A stretch of DNA of 64,000 bases from Cunninghamia lanceolata (GCA_027924645.1 BSBN01001149.1:2852001-2916000); one strand, 5' to 3'; shown: positions 33,793 through 47,399, numbered from the stretch's first letter. Translations and numbers: made by a program. Notes: generated by a model not told the origin, from the sequence alone.

Positions 33793-34912
33793 AGAAACTA
33801 GTGCATATCCATTATTGACTCCACTTGCATCTTTCCTGATGTAGATCTTGCTCATTTCATTCTTGGTTTCTACTGAATCAACCTTGTTCTTGCCCTTGTC
33901 ATTTCTCTGTTCTATTTTCCCCTTCTCTATAGAATAGTTTCTTGTAAAATTTTTGCTTCTGTAGAATATGACAAAGTGTCTGGGCTTGCTGCAATTGAAA
34001 CAAATAACATTTCTTTGACCTCTTTAATTGGGAATTGGTCTTGATCTACACTGATTAACCATATGCCCAAATCTGTTACATGCAAAATATTATCCATTAA
34101 AAGGTTGACTAATCCTTGAATGGTTTGGATAACTTCTTGACACACTTCTGTACTCAATTGCTTTATGACCTATTTTCTTGTAGTTGAAACATTGACCAGA
34201 GAAAGATGGAACATTTTGATTCATTTTGCTTCTACACTGAATAGCCCTATGACCATACTTATTGCATTTAAAATAGTAATCATTGAAATATGGATACCTT
34301 TGAGAATTTGGTTGCCTAACCAAAGGTCCTTTAGATCTTCTTCTTTGATTCCTTATTGGATGGTCTTTGCCTCTTCCTTTTTTAGATCTGTCTTACCATG
34401 AATTTAAACTTTTTCCTTTTCAAATCCCAAGCCTTGTTTATCATCTGGATACTTTTGACTGGCTAGCAACTATCAAGTTTTGTAGAGCTTATTTTGAATT
34501 TTTCTTCATAGCTATTTGTTGCTTCTAGGTCAAATTTCAAGAGCATAACTTCTTTCCCTAGTTTTTCACATTCCTCTGACTTGTCCTTCACAATTTGATT
34601 TAGATATTCCTCATTCTTGGTCTTTTCTTCAATTACTCTAAGAAGACTCTCTATGAATTCACTTGCTTGTTTTAGTTGCTCACATAACTCTTTCCTTCTT
34701 TCTTGAGATTTATTGAACTGCTCTTTTAATTTTAGAATGCAATCATTATCTTCTTTGATACTCTCCTCTAAACCCTTGATATCATCCTTAGGGTTGTCAA
34801 GATCTTCTAGAGCCACTTCAAATTGCTCATTATTGATGTATACTTGATAGCCAATCTTAATGCTCCTAGGAGGATTTGCTTCAGGATAAGTGAGATGCCT
34901 TGGTGCTGCCAT
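33793..34912 (-). pseudogene. Element C gag-like ORF with coiled coil and four decayed CCHC knuckles
   Basis: ATG at 34910-34912 lies 55 bases after an iMet PBS. The first 149 codons (MAAPRHLTYPEANPP...) are charged and predicted coiled-coil (KLKEQFNKSQERRKELCEQL), ending at a TAG (34463-34465). After a frame change the protein continues with a basic linker and four CCHC knuckles between 34280 and 33970, for example KCNKYGHRAIQC. In each knuckle at least one Cys is now Tyr, five in all, the mark of G-to-A changes on the coding strand. The frame ends near 33793. The knuckles indicate an RNA-binding Gag. The usual copia UBN2 domain was not found. Confidence 0.7.
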
Positions 34913-34966
34913 GAGTATACCTTCCTAGATCTTCCTTAGGATATTAGGCCTCTTCCAAGGAACATT

Positions 34967-34978
34967 GCTCTGATACCA
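34967..34978 (-). other. Element C primer binding site (initiator Met tRNA)
   Basis: Minus strand TGGTATCAGAGC, between the LTR end at 34984 and the gag start at 34912. Complementary to initiator Met tRNA. Confidence 0.85.
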
Positions 34979-35511
34979 ATTTTTGAATACAAAGAATACT
35001 GAGAGAGGGATGAATCAGTATTCTGTAAAACTTTTCTGTTACTCATTCATTAATCCATTTACCAAATTCAATAACATGAAAGTAAAGTAAGCATAAGAAG
35101 AGCAACCACGAAGTCATAACACATGAACACCAGTATTTTTTATGTGGAAAACCCCAAGGTGGGGAAAAACCATAGAGAGAATTAGCTCTCAATATATTGT
35201 AATCTTTTACAAATGATAATGTTTAGGATTGGTCACCCCACGGGCTTAGAACATATTGGCTCACTGCCATGAAGTACAACTAGGTCTAGTGGGCTCACTG
35301 CCTTAACTCTAAACCTAGAAATATTACAATGAGGGTTGTTAAACCCTAATGATGGCTCACTGCCAGAATCATTGCCAATTACAAGTGGAATATAGGAAAT
35401 TTGAATACTGCAACAACATCTATCAGTATGCTGGGGTGCAGTCACTTAGCAACTAAATTTTGAGTCCTGAGTCTTCATCATCATTGATCTCTATTTTTGC
35501 TCTACTATTTT

Positions 35512-35516
35512 ATGCT
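35512..35516. repeat. Left target-site duplication of element D
   Basis: ATGCT at 35512-35516 is matched by ATGCT at 46463-46467, immediately outside the TG...CA termini. Confidence 0.93.
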
Positions 35517-38500
35517 TGTTAACATGAGGAATTGTACCCACATGCAAGGCTACAAAAGCTCTGCAATTCCGTGTAACATGGGACTAATTTCAGGTTGTGG
35601 TTTCCCTATAATGAAACTAGACCTCCGGATGATGGGCGAGCTTCCCTTTTTTATTTTTCTGTTTAATGGAACTTGTTGGGAAAAGGGGGGAAAAGATTAC
35701 TTGAAAACTATGTAACTGAAGGTAAATGGTATGGTGATGCACCAATGATCAAGACTTGACCAAAACTTGTAGGACACTTCACAACTCTCTCCTATTGAAA
35801 TATGTTTTCACAACTTAAATTGAAGAGATCAGACACAAAAATATTCAAAGGAAGGCTGGATATCCTACCTTTTACGAAGGAAATGATACTTTCACAACTT
35901 AAAAGGGTTGATATATCTTCTGCACAATCAATGACCTATGACTAAACTCAAAACTGTATACATGCATCCACTAATCAGACATAAATTTAAAGGCTCAAAT
36001 CTTTAAACACATTAAATCTGCATCAAAATGATCAATGAAAAAAAGACACTTGAATCTGTGAAGAAAAACACTAACTTTCAGCAAGAAATTGAGGGAAAAT
36101 ACTACAATAATGGATTAATTTAACCTATAAAACCTACTGATGTATATCTCTAACAAAATAAATGAGTTACAAAATTTCTCTAAATTCTTGAGAAACAAGA
36201 GCTAACTCCATAAAGAATGAAGTTTTACAACATATAGAGAAGAGGATCAAAAAATGAACTCTAGATAACTGGAAATCAACATCAGTTATCTCCAAAATAG
36301 CACGTGTGATGGATAAACTAATTCCCATGCAAGCTTGAAAAACATGCAAAAAGTGTCTTAGAACTACTAAAAAAGGTGGCATCATCTGGTCAAACTGTCT
36401 CTCCTCCATGCATAAGTGATATAAGGTGTTCATCTCCATGTCAAACTGCTAAAAACTCCTCCAAAGACTCCTCAAAAAGGTGATAAGGATAGTAAACTAA
36501 AAGTTCTACTTCCCCATTTGACTTAATGCATGATTTGAATAAATATTCAAAATAAATAATTAATTTACACCTTATCTCTCCTATGCACAAGTCAAAAATC
36601 ATCATCTATCCTCCATAAATTTTGGCTTTAAAAACATAATGCATGGCTAATAATAATATTCATAATTTAATATCCAAATTGAACCTCTTCATGCACTATT
36701 TCTAGCACTATATTTTTAATAGTTTTATTTAGCTATTATTAAAACAATCAATATTATTTGTTTTAAAAATATTTAAATAAAACTATATTTAGCTAAAAGA
36801 AAAATAAATAAAGGCATTAGCCTTTATCTCCTCTCAGCCTTATGACTCCCTTTTTGCATACTAATGATTATGTTTTTAAAGGTAAAAAAACACAATGATT
36901 TTGTTACCCCATGACTTCTTGGTAATGTTAATGATGGAGGTTTGATTAGGTTTTTATGACTTGAAGTCATGGGCCACGATCTCATTAGGTTTTTACATAA
37001 TGAAAATAAAGTCAAAGAGACTTTAAACAATTCGGGCTAGGGCAAAATTTAGGGTAACTTGCTTGAGTGAAGGGATTTCAAAACCTAGGCCGAATATACT
37101 TTGTATTCTCACTTTGTTGGCTCTTCTCACTTCTCTACCTGCCAACATGGAGGGTTTCAACTCTGCTTTTCTTTGTGTGACCTGGCAATTGTCTGCAACT
37201 GGGTTTTATCTGTCATCAATGACCTCTTCGCCTCAACTTTTTGGCCTCTTAGGTAACAACACTGCTATATTACCGTGTTTTGTTGTGATATTAGATCTCA
37301 CTGCATATAATATTTCTTACTTCTTGGCTGATAATGGTGGGACGTAGCTTTATTATGGCTGTGTATTGTTGTGAAAAAAATGGCCGCGTCTTTTTGTATG
37401 AAAATACATTTCTGTTACTTATTTTTAAAAAGACAAATTGCACATAGAAATATTTCACTGCTCTCTTTGACGAAAACTGTAAGTTGCTTATCTCTATGTT
37501 GCATTCTCTCTATGTTCCTTGTTTCTATTAATCAAAAGAAGGTATGTCTTGCTATGGCATTCTAAGTTCCTCTACTGTAGATGAAACCTAGTATTGTTTG
37601 ATGAAAAACACGTGCCCCTTCGTGCCTATGTTTGTAGATCTATTCTCTAGCTGTCACCTACAATTTTTATGATTGTCCTCCAATGACTATCCATTGTTTT
37701 AAGTTATCTTTATAAATACACTGCTTTTGTTGTATATCTATGTGACTCTTGCATTGAAACAACTATTCTTTATGCTCTTGAATTGGTTTAAAACCCTTCA
37801 TTATACCTATGAATGACTTGGTATATTCCTCACCATTGTCTTCATCTTCATACAATCATTAGAACACTTTTTTAGCTATGCTTCATTTCTATGGGAAACT
37901 CTTTGTAGGTCTTTAGATGGATATTCTCTTTGGTGGCTCTCTACACTATGTGATAGTCTCTCTGGAAAACAATGGTGAAACTTACACTATTTTGACCTCC
38001 ATAGATATCAATATGAATATGTTTTTGTGTATGTTCAAGTAACCCTAGTGGGGTTTATAGAATAATTCTCTTGATTGCATGTTGCTCCATTTATGCCTGC
38101 TACAGGTTTGTTATTTATCCTTATCGCCTAAACAAAATTTTAACAATAATTTTGCATTCCATTCACAATAAAAAGTGGTAAATATTTGTTCTCTTCTTTA
38201 TTGCTCAGACTAAGCTTCTTGATTGTTGAAGTAGATTATATCTAAGCATGGTTATTTGGAACCTTCAGCACTATATCACTATTGTCCTTTGATTATTCAA
38301 TCCATGACCTCATTTGATTTGAACTGCAGTCTTCTCTTGATAGTGTTTAGACCCTTGATAGGTTTATATATATATCCTAACCCTACTGCACTATCAGCCT
38401 AAAGCATCTTTAGCATAGTTCATGGAGGCCCCTAAGACCTTATGCAAAACCCTTCTCAAAACTGAGACCTATTAGAAGTCTTTAATCATTGCTTCTCTAT

Positions 38501-40016
38501 AGCCTATCATGCTTTTGGTTTATCCCCTAACTGCTACATTCCTTCAAGACTGATCCACTTTGAGATCAATGATACTACTCCTAATTTAGTCTGTATCACT
38601 GTATCTTTACGATGATTATTTTCTTATTGCACCATCCTTGTCAAAGTTGTCTACATCCATATTGCCACTTTAATTGACTATTTTAGCTGTCCTCTTTGCA
38701 AGGTTGTTTTGTGATTATTTCCTAGGCTCTCTAAGACTACTTTTTTCCATTCTAAAATAACCATTTCTATAAGTGTCATGTTGTTTTTAGAATAATCACC
38801 TTGTGACTGATTTTGAGTGTTAGAACAGTCATCATTATTACTGATTTTGATTTTGCTTTCAACAGTCATAGTATGACTATTCTAACACTTTCATCTTGTC
38901 ATGGAAACCTCATTCATTGATATTCCTTTCACTGTACTCTGAGAAACTGTAGCATATGCATGATGTCTTCATCTAGTAAAGGTATATAATGTTTACATGA
39001 TAAATGGACTATCCTTGACCTGACTGTTCCATGATTTAAAACATCTTATTTCCACCTTGCTTCTCTCTATCAGTTTGCTATCTCTTATGTATGTTGTAAT
39101 ATTTCATCTCATTTAATGCATAAATGCAAATATGATTGTTCCCATGAGATGTATGATTACTCGACTGTAGACAGTTTCCAGGGTAATGGGATGCCTAGTT
39201 AGAAACTGATCATCTCCTTATTCTAGTGACTGTCTATAGTTGGGTATCCATATTCATCATGAGTACAACATATTAAAACATGTTGGGCTCAACCCTTGTG
39301 GGAGCCGCATTTACTCCACATGCTGATGTGACACCTATTCTTGCACAATGAACAAACTTGTTAGAAAAACAAGATGGATCTTTTACATTCATTACATTGT
39401 ATGATATCCTTGAGGTGTTTGTTTCTCCTTCTAATCAGATTTCTCTATCGCACATAGATCTGATTTTTGTTATATGTGAATATATGCACTATACTATCCT
39501 TCTTTTGATTAGAGCACATAAGGCATCATTATTTGGAGCTCTAACATTATCTACCATCTATGCAGATCCACTTGGAAGCTGAGGAGACTAGGAGTAAGGA
39601 TAAACAACACCAAAGAATAATGCTTCTAGCCTTCTCAGGCAATGATGGATATCCCCCTTCTGTGACTCTTTTTTCCTTTCTTCAGTTATAGTACTTTTCA
39701 TATGTTGCATAGTTGTTCCAGTTACTCCCACAGCTTGTGTGGGACTTCTTAATTTCTCTTTTATTCAAAGTATGAAAACAACAATATCCTTTGCAATCTC
39801 TTGCGTACTGTACTTAATTGTAATGTATAAAGAATAATAATACTATGCAAATCTTTTGATATTTTCTGTTGTAAACTTGCATAATAAAACTAAAATTTAA
39901 CTAAAGTGCTTCAACTTAAATATGATGAAGCATTAATAATGAATGTACCTTTCACCCTTAATGACATTAATTGCTCCAGCTCTGCCAATTTGAGCTGTGA
40001 GTGAAAATTGGTAACA
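35517..40016 (-). repeat. Element D 3' LTR (left copy)
   Basis: Plus-strand termini are TGTTAACATGAGG and TTGGTAACA. It aligns end to end with 41989-46462. No protein family is recognised inside. Short frames present in both copies (for example the minus frame at 36167-36439) are explained by duplication of the LTR, not by selection. Confidence 0.92.
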
Positions 40017-40437
40017 TTTTTGGCGATTTCTGTCAAATGCTTGCTTGCTAAACATAAAGACTAGTTGCCTTTCATATCCATTGGGCATTGGAGTCATTCC
40101 TTTGGCTCATAAGATCTTGAAACTTTTTGAAACTTAGTTGTTAGGTATCATATAGCAACAAAACACAACTGAAATTAAACTATCATGACTCTATTTAAGA
40201 TAGGGCCAGAAAATTATGCAGCATCTACACTTATTGGAAGCAAAACTGAACTGAAACTACTATGCAATGAGCACTTATTAGCTTGAAAACTACCCTACCC
40301 TACACTACCCAGAAGTGGTAGTGCTCAAACATGACCATTCATTGGTTGTGAGAAATAGCTGCCCTTCCTTAACAAAAGAGGATGCTTCAAATCCTTAAGA
40401 TCAATCTAAAAGATGTATGGAATTACTGAACATTTGA

Positions 40438-41769
40438 TTAACTACTGCAAAAAATGTGAAACATCACAAAAGGCATACCTTCCTCATTTGATTGACCACC
40501 AAAGATGTTATATTGAGGCTTATAGATGTAACTAACCTGTTGTTCCGCAGTTGCAATCACATGCTTTGGCATAATCATGACTTGTTGTAGTTCTGTGGAC
40601 TCCTCTTTGGATAAATATCTAATTGGACACCCTTTTGAGAGGATAAAACTTGGCCTCTCACTAATGTCTTCATGCTTATGCACTGTTGTCTTTTCATCTT
40701 GCTGATTAGATTGTTCCATTTGCAGTGTAAGGCTTTCTTCCTCCAAAGATGTTGTTTCACCTTCTATCTTAATTTCAAGATGATCTAGAAGAGTTGGTTC
40801 ACATGAATGAACTGAAGGAAAGCTTGCCTCTTTGATATGAATAGGTTGATCAGATGCTACTGTCTCATATGAAACTAGCTTATCATTTATGTTAGAGCAA
40901 AAAACCTCTATGATTCCTAAAAACATGTTCTCATCTAACTCATAATCTTGCACTAAATCCAAATGAGTTTTGTCATTCTGTTGCTCAAAAGTAGGCACTG
41001 ATGTTAGTATGCATGTGTTATCTTGATTCTCATCTACAAACTTAGGGAGTTCATCAAACAAATTAGCCAGATCCTAAGACTCAACCTTTACTTGGAAAGC
41101 ATTACCCTCCTATTGGTTTTGCTGCACTTGCACAAAATTTGCATTTCTCTCAACATCTTGATTACTCAAAACAAGGCTATTATCTGTGATCTACTTATTA
41201 TTTAGTAGTTTGTCCAGATGATTTATATCATTATTACAACCATTCCCACCCACAAAACCATGGATTGCATCAAAGATATTAGCTGAGACCTTCTTATCAT
41301 TATCTAAGCTTGCAACGAACTCATCAAGGTCATCCCAAAATGAAAGTTCATCACATTCCTCTTGAATTTCTGATAAAAGAGGATTGATTTTTAATTCATG
41401 ACAACTCTCAGCCAGATGTGTAAGCTTCACAATAGGCTTACCTTCATACCCCTCTTCATCATCCGCAAAAAGTGGTAATTCATCAAATAAATCAGCCAAT
41501 ACTTAAAAACTATTAGTCATTCCTTGACCCAAAATTTGTTGTTCCTCAACTACAACCTCTTGATTTTGGACATATAAATGCTGATATGAAGGATGAGCAG
41601 GGATGGGTGGGAGGTAAGCATGTTGAGCATGCTAATATATTGTTGTTGTGTAAGTATTTTGGTCAAAACCAACATTATGGTTGTTTAGGTGTGACTTATA
41701 AGAGGGCTTGTGAACAAAATTGTCATTGTATGGTGGTGGGTATTCATAATATCCATGAAAATTTGACAT
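40438..41769 (-). pseudogene. Element D internal ORF with repeated LFDELP module, five stops
   Basis: One minus frame of 444 codons from ATG 41767-41769 (MSNFHGYYEYPPP). The N terminus is Tyr/Pro/His/Gln-rich and the rest strongly acidic. A module recurs: LADLFDELPLFADDEEG near 41497 and LANLFDELPKFVDENQD near 41067, about 140 codons apart. In-frame stops are TAG, TAA, TAG, TAG, TAG. Four can be CAG-to-TAG changes and there are no frameshifts. The end contains YIYKPQYNIFGGQSNEEG. It is placed like a gag, but has no zinc knuckle and no family I recognise. It could be a structural protein or an acquired ORF. Confidence 0.6.
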
Positions 41770-41963
41770 TTCTACTCATATAAAGAGTTGGAAATAAGAA
41801 CAAAAGCTTGTATTTGAAACATATTAGGACTAAATCATTTGAAACTAGTAGACGTACTCGGAGTCACTAGGTATAAACTGTAACCTCTGAAAGGTGAAGA
41901 ATGCTACTGCATATACTAGAACAACAACTTGTAATTTGAATTCTTTCTCTAAAGTATGCTTCA

Positions 41964-41983
41964 GAGTCCCACCGGGCATGCCA
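41964..41983 (-). other. Element D primer binding site
   Basis: Minus strand TGGCATGCCCGGTGGGACTC lies five bases from the right LTR. Its TGG start, GC richness and T-arm-like GGGACTC fit a tRNA 3' end complement. I did not assign the tRNA. Confidence 0.65.
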
Positions 41984-41988
41984 AAAAC

Positions 41989-44900
41989 TGTTAACATGAG
42001 GAATTGTACCCACATGCAAGCCTACAAAAGCTCTACAATTCCATGTAACATGCGAGTAATTTCAGGTTGTGGGTTCCCTATAATGAAACTAGACCTCTGA
42101 ATGATGGGTCGGCTTCCCTTTTTTATTTTTCTGTTTAATGGAACTTGTTGGGAAAAGGGGAGAAAAGATTACTTGAAAACTATGTAACTGAAGGTAAATG
42201 GTATGGTGATGCACCTATGATCAAGACTTGACCAAACCTTGTAGGAGACTTCATAACTTTCTCCTATTGAAATATGTTTTCACAACTTAAATTGAAGAGA
42301 TCAGACACAAAAATAATTCAAAGGAAGGCTGGATATCCTTCCTTTTATGAAGGAAATGATACTTTCACAACTTAAAAGGGTTGATATATTTGTTGCACAA
42401 TCAATGACCTATGACTGAAATCAAATAGAAATTTAAATGCTCAAATCTTTAAACACATTAAATTTGCATCAAAATGATCAATGAAAAATAAGACACCTAA
42501 ATCTGTGAAGGAAACCACTAACTTTCAGCAAGAAATTGAAGGAAAATACTACAATAATTGACTAATTTAACCTGTAAAACCTGCAGCTATATATCTCTGA
42601 TAAAATAAATGAGTTACAAAATTTCTCTCCAAATTCCTGAGAAACAAGAACTAACTCCATAAAGAATGAAGTTTTACAATATATAGAGAAGAGGATCAAA
42701 AAATGAACTCTAGATAACTGGAAATCAACATCAGTTATTTCCAAAATAGCATGTGTGATGGACAAACTAATTATTGTGTAAGATTGAAAAGCATGCAAAA
42801 AGTATCTCAGAACTGCTAAAAAAGGTGGCATCATGTGCTCAAACAGTCTCTCTTCCATGCATAAGTGATATAACGTGTTCATCTCCATGTCAAACTACTA
42901 AAAACTCCTCCAAAGACTCTTCAAAAAGGTGATAAGGATAGCAAACTGAAAGTTCTGCTTCCCCATTTGACTTAATGCATGATTTGAATAAATATTCAAA
43001 ATAAATATTTAATTTACATCTTATCTCTCCTATGCACAAGTCAAAAATCATCACCTATCCTCCTTAAATTTTGTCTTTAAAAACATAGTGCATGGCTAAT
43101 AATAATATTCATAATCGAATATTCAAATTAAACCTCTTCATGCACTATTTCTAGCACTATATTTTTAATAGTTTTATTTAGCTATTATTAAAACAAGCAA
43201 TATTATTTGTTTTAATAATATTTAAATAAAACTATATTTAGCTAAAAGGAAAATAAATAAAGGCATGAGCCTTTATCTCCTTTCAGCCTTATGACTCCCT
43301 TTTTGCATACTAATGATTATGTTTTTAAAGGTTAAAAAAAACACAATGATTTTGTTACCCCATGACTTCTTGGTAATTTTAATGATGGAGGTTTGATTAG
43401 GCTTTTATGACTTGAAGTCATGGGCCACGAGCTTATTAGGTTTTTACATAGTGAAAATAAAGTCAAAGAGACTTTAAACAATTCGGGCTAGGGCAAAATT
43501 TAGGGGGACTTGCTTGAGTGAAGGGATTTCAAACCCTAGGCCGAATATACTTTGTTGGCTCTTCTCACTACTCTACTCGCTAACATGGAAGGTTTGGACT
43601 CTGCTTTTCTTTGTGTGAACCTGGTATTTGTTTGCAACTGGGTTTTATCTTTCATCAATGGCCTCTTCGTCTCAACTTTTCGGCCTCTCAGGTAACCACA
43701 TTGCTATATTACCATGTTTTGTTGTGATATTAGATCTCACTGCATATAATATTTCTTACTTCTTGGCTAATAATGGTGGGAAATAGCTTTATTATGGCTC
43801 TGTGTATTGTTGTGAAAAAACTGGCCGCATCTTTCTGTATGAAAATACATTTTTGTTTCTTCTTTTTAAAAAGACAAATTGCACATAGAAATATTTCATG
43901 GCTCTCTTTGATGAAAACTATAAGTTGCTTATCTCTGTGTTGTATTCTCTCTATGTTCCTTGTTTCTATTATTCAAAAGAAGGTATGTCTTGCTATGGCA
44001 TTTTGAGTTCCTCTGCTGTGGATGAAACCTAGTAGGGTTTGATGAAAAATACGTGCCCCTTCATGTCTATGTTTGTAGATCTATTCTCTAGCTGTCACCT
44101 ATAATTTTTATGATTGTCCTCCAATGGCTATCCATTGTTTTAAGTTATCTTTATAACTACACTGCTTCTGTTGTATATATATGTGACTCTTGCATTGAAA
44201 CAACTATTCTTTATTCTCTTGAATTGGTTTAAAACCCTTCATTATACCTATAAACAACTTCCACTATATTCCTCACCATTGTATTCATCTTCATACAATC
44301 ATTAGAACACTTTTCTGGCTATGCTTCATTTCTATGGGAAACTCTTTGTAGGTCTTTAGATGGATATTCTCTTCGGTGGCTCTTTGCACTATGTGATAGT
44401 CTGTCTGGAAAACAATGGTGAAAACTGCACTATTTTGACCTCCATAGACATCAATATGAATATGCTTTTGTGTATGTTCGAGTAACCCTAGTGGGGTTTA
44501 TAGAATAACTCTCTTGATTGCATGTTGCTCCCTTTATGCCTACTACATGTTTGTTATTTATCCTTATCACCTGAACAGACTTTTAACAACAATTTTACAT
44601 TCCATTCACAATAAAAAGTGGTAAATATTTGTTCTCTTCTTTATTGTTCAAACTGAGCTTCTTGATTGTTGAAGTAGATGATATCTAAGCATGGTTATTT
44701 GGAACCTTCAGTACTATATCACTTTTGTCCTTTGATTATTCAATGCATGACCTCATTTGATTTGAACTGCAGTTTGCTCTTGACAGTGTTTAGACCCTTG
44801 ATAGGTTTATATATATATCTCCTAACCCTACTGCACTTTCAGCCTAAAGCATCTTTAGGATAGTTCATGGAGGCCCCTAAGACCTTATGCAAAACCCTTC

Positions 44901-46462
44901 TCAAAACTTAGACCTATTAGAAGTCTTTGATCATTGCTTCTCTGTAGCCTACCATGCTTTTGGTTTGTCCCTTAACTGCTGCATTCCTTCAAGATTGCTC
45001 CACTTTGAGATCAATGATATTGCTCCTCATTTGGTCTTTATCACTGTATCTTTAAGATGATTGTTCTCTTATTGCACCATCCTTGTCAAAGTTGCCTACA
45101 ACCATATTGGCACTTTAATTGATTGTTTTATCTATCCTCTTTGCAAGGCTATTTTGTGATTATTTCCTAGGCTCTCTAAGACTGTTTTCTTCCATTCTAA
45201 AACAACTATTTCTATAATTGTCATGCTATTTTTAGAACAATCACCTTGTGACTAATTTTGAGTGTTAGAACAATCATCATTATGACTGATTTTGAGTTTG
45301 CTTTCAATAGTCATAGTATGACTATTCTAACACTTTCATCTTGTCATGGAAACCTCATTCATTGATATTCCTTTCACTATACTCTGAGAAACTGTAGCAT
45401 ATGCATGATGTCTTCATCTGGTAAAGGTATATAATGTTTACATGATAAATGGATTGTCCTTGACCTGACTATTCTATGATTTAAAACATCTTAATTCCAC
45501 CCTGCTTCTCTCTATCAGTTTGTTGTCTCTTATGTATGATATAATATTTCATCTCATTTAATGCATAAATGCAAATATGATTGTTCCCATGAGATGTATG
45601 AGTACTTGACTGTAGACAATTTCTAGGGTGATGGGATGCCCAGTTAGAAACTAATCATCTCCTTATTCTAGTGACTGTCTATAGTTGGGTATCCGTATTC
45701 ATCATGAGTGCAACATATTATAACATGTTGGGCTCAACCCTTGTGCGAGCTACATTTACTCCACATGCTGATGTGACAATTGTTCTTGTACAATGAACGA
45801 ACTTGTTAGCAAAACAAGATGGATCTTTTACATTCATTACATGATATGATATCCTTGAGGTGTTTGTTTCTCCTTCTGAACTTATTTCTCTCTCTGGCAT
45901 AGATTTGATATTTGTTATATGTGAATATATGTATTGTACTATCCTTCTGTTGATTAGAGCACATAAGGCATCATATCCAAAGCTCTAACATTATTTACCA
46001 TCTATGCAGATCCACTTGGAAGCTGAGGAGATTAGGAGTAAGGATAAACAACACCAAAGAAGAATGCTTCCAACCTTCTCAGGCAATAATGGATATCCCC
46101 CTTCTATGGCTCTTTTTTCCTTTCTTTAGTTGTATAGCACTTTTCATATGTTGCATAGTTGTCCCAGTTACTCCCACAGCTTGTGTGAGACTTCTTAGTT
46201 TCTCTTTTATTCAAAGTATGAAAACAACAATATCCTTTGCAATCTCTTGCATACTGTACTTAATTGTAATGTATAAAGAACAATAATACTATGCAAATCT
46301 TTTGATATTTTCTATTGTAAACTTGCATAATACAACTAAAATTTAATTGAAGTGCTTCAACATAAATATGATGAAGCATAAACAATGAATGTACCTTTCA
46401 CCCTTAATGACATTAATTTCTCCAACTCTACCAATTTGAGCTGTGAGTGAAAATTGGTAACA
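41989..46462 (-). repeat. Element D 5' LTR (right copy)
   Basis: Same termini as the left copy. Differences include numerous transitions and a few small indels, such as roughly 30-40 bases missing near 42425 relative to the left copy. Confidence 0.92.
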
Positions 46463-47399
46463 ATGCTCGCATCATTTTTTTACGTCAAAACCAAAATGCA
46501 TCGACCTTATATATCCGCATCATAATTTGATCCATAATTAGGTCGGCATCCAAAATATGAAATGTGTACCTTGAAAGATGTAACTTGTCTACTCAATCCA
46601 ATGCATTATATGTTATGCGGACCCAAATCCTTGCACAAGTGTGTTCATATAGGTTAATATAAAACATTTTACCACTTAAGACATTGGTCAAAACAATGTA
46701 CCTTATCTACATGAAGATAAAAATATGTTTGTCAGCTTCACCCTTGAGAACATACTTGAACAATTCGACTGTCATGTCATAACTTGCATTGCGGACCAAA
46801 TGGGGCCACAAAAATCATATCCAATGTTCATTTTTAACTACTTGACATACCTTCATAACCGCAGAGTAAAATACTTCTGCATGTCAAAATGCGGATCATG
46901 AAACTATTGCTCTGTCACAGAGAAATACTGTTGAACTGGAAGTCAATACTAGAGAGCTTGTGGAATGTGATCTATTGGACTTTAGAGGCTATAATCTTGG
47001 ATTTAGGTAGTCATGATGTGTCTCTTAGTTTCCTCAAAACCACAAAACAAAATATGCACTTGCGGAAGAATGCAAACCATTATACTGTGCCCTATTCACT
47101 GTCTACGTTGTACCTCTGTTCATCCAGACTTAGATATTCTTCTAAGTGACTTTCAGAGGAAGTCAGGACTTGATTACTAGAATATAACAACATCAAATAA
47201 TTATGAACATTATACCTGAGCCACATTTCTAAGTCTTCTACTACAAAAGCACACTGATCCACTTACTCTCCCTTTATTTCTTGCCCATACTTAGTCATTT
47301 TTGCCAAAGTTAGATCTGAATTCCAATAAGACCTTCCAAAGTTATGTCTTTCTATCGTGTTGATAAGATCTGTGAGCCTTGTTGCCATCAATGACAACA

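Larger units (their letters stand above)
35517..46462 (-). mobile_element. Element D: LARD-like non-autonomous LTR retrotransposon
   Basis: LTRs of 4500 bp (35517-40016) and 4474 bp (41989-46462) flank an interior of only 1972 bp, with target duplication ATGCT. A PBS-like sequence on the minus strand next to the right LTR, and the only sizeable decayed frame, both give minus orientation. No protease, RT or integrase motif exists in the interior. Very long LTRs with a short non-pol interior fit the large retrotransposon derivative (LARD) class, which depends on an autonomous partner. Visible LTR divergence is about 5-7 percent in the first 90 bases, so the insertion is not recent. It is inserted in the LTR of element C. 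Confidence 0.93.
34984..47399 (-). repeat. Element C 5' LTR, interrupted by element D
   Basis: Minus orientation: starts TGTTGTCATTGATGGCAAC at 47399, continues to 46468, and resumes at 35516 to end GTATTCA at 34984. The net length is about 1.47 kb. The start resembles the LTR start region of copia element F. The motif TGTGGAAAACCCC at 35140-35152 (plus) is typical of copia-type LTRs. Element D and its ATGCT duplication occupy 35517-46467. The partner LTR is outside the window or lost. Confidence 0.6.

Noticed and set aside
40440..40480. Possible intron (AGGTATGCC ... TTTTTTGCAG) at the end of the element D ORF
   Set aside because: The distance is about 35 bases, too short for a plant intron.
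36167..42888. Matching minus frames at 36167-36439 and 42562-42888 as a conserved gene pair
   Set aside because: They occupy the same position in the two LTRs of element D, so similarity is due to LTR duplication.
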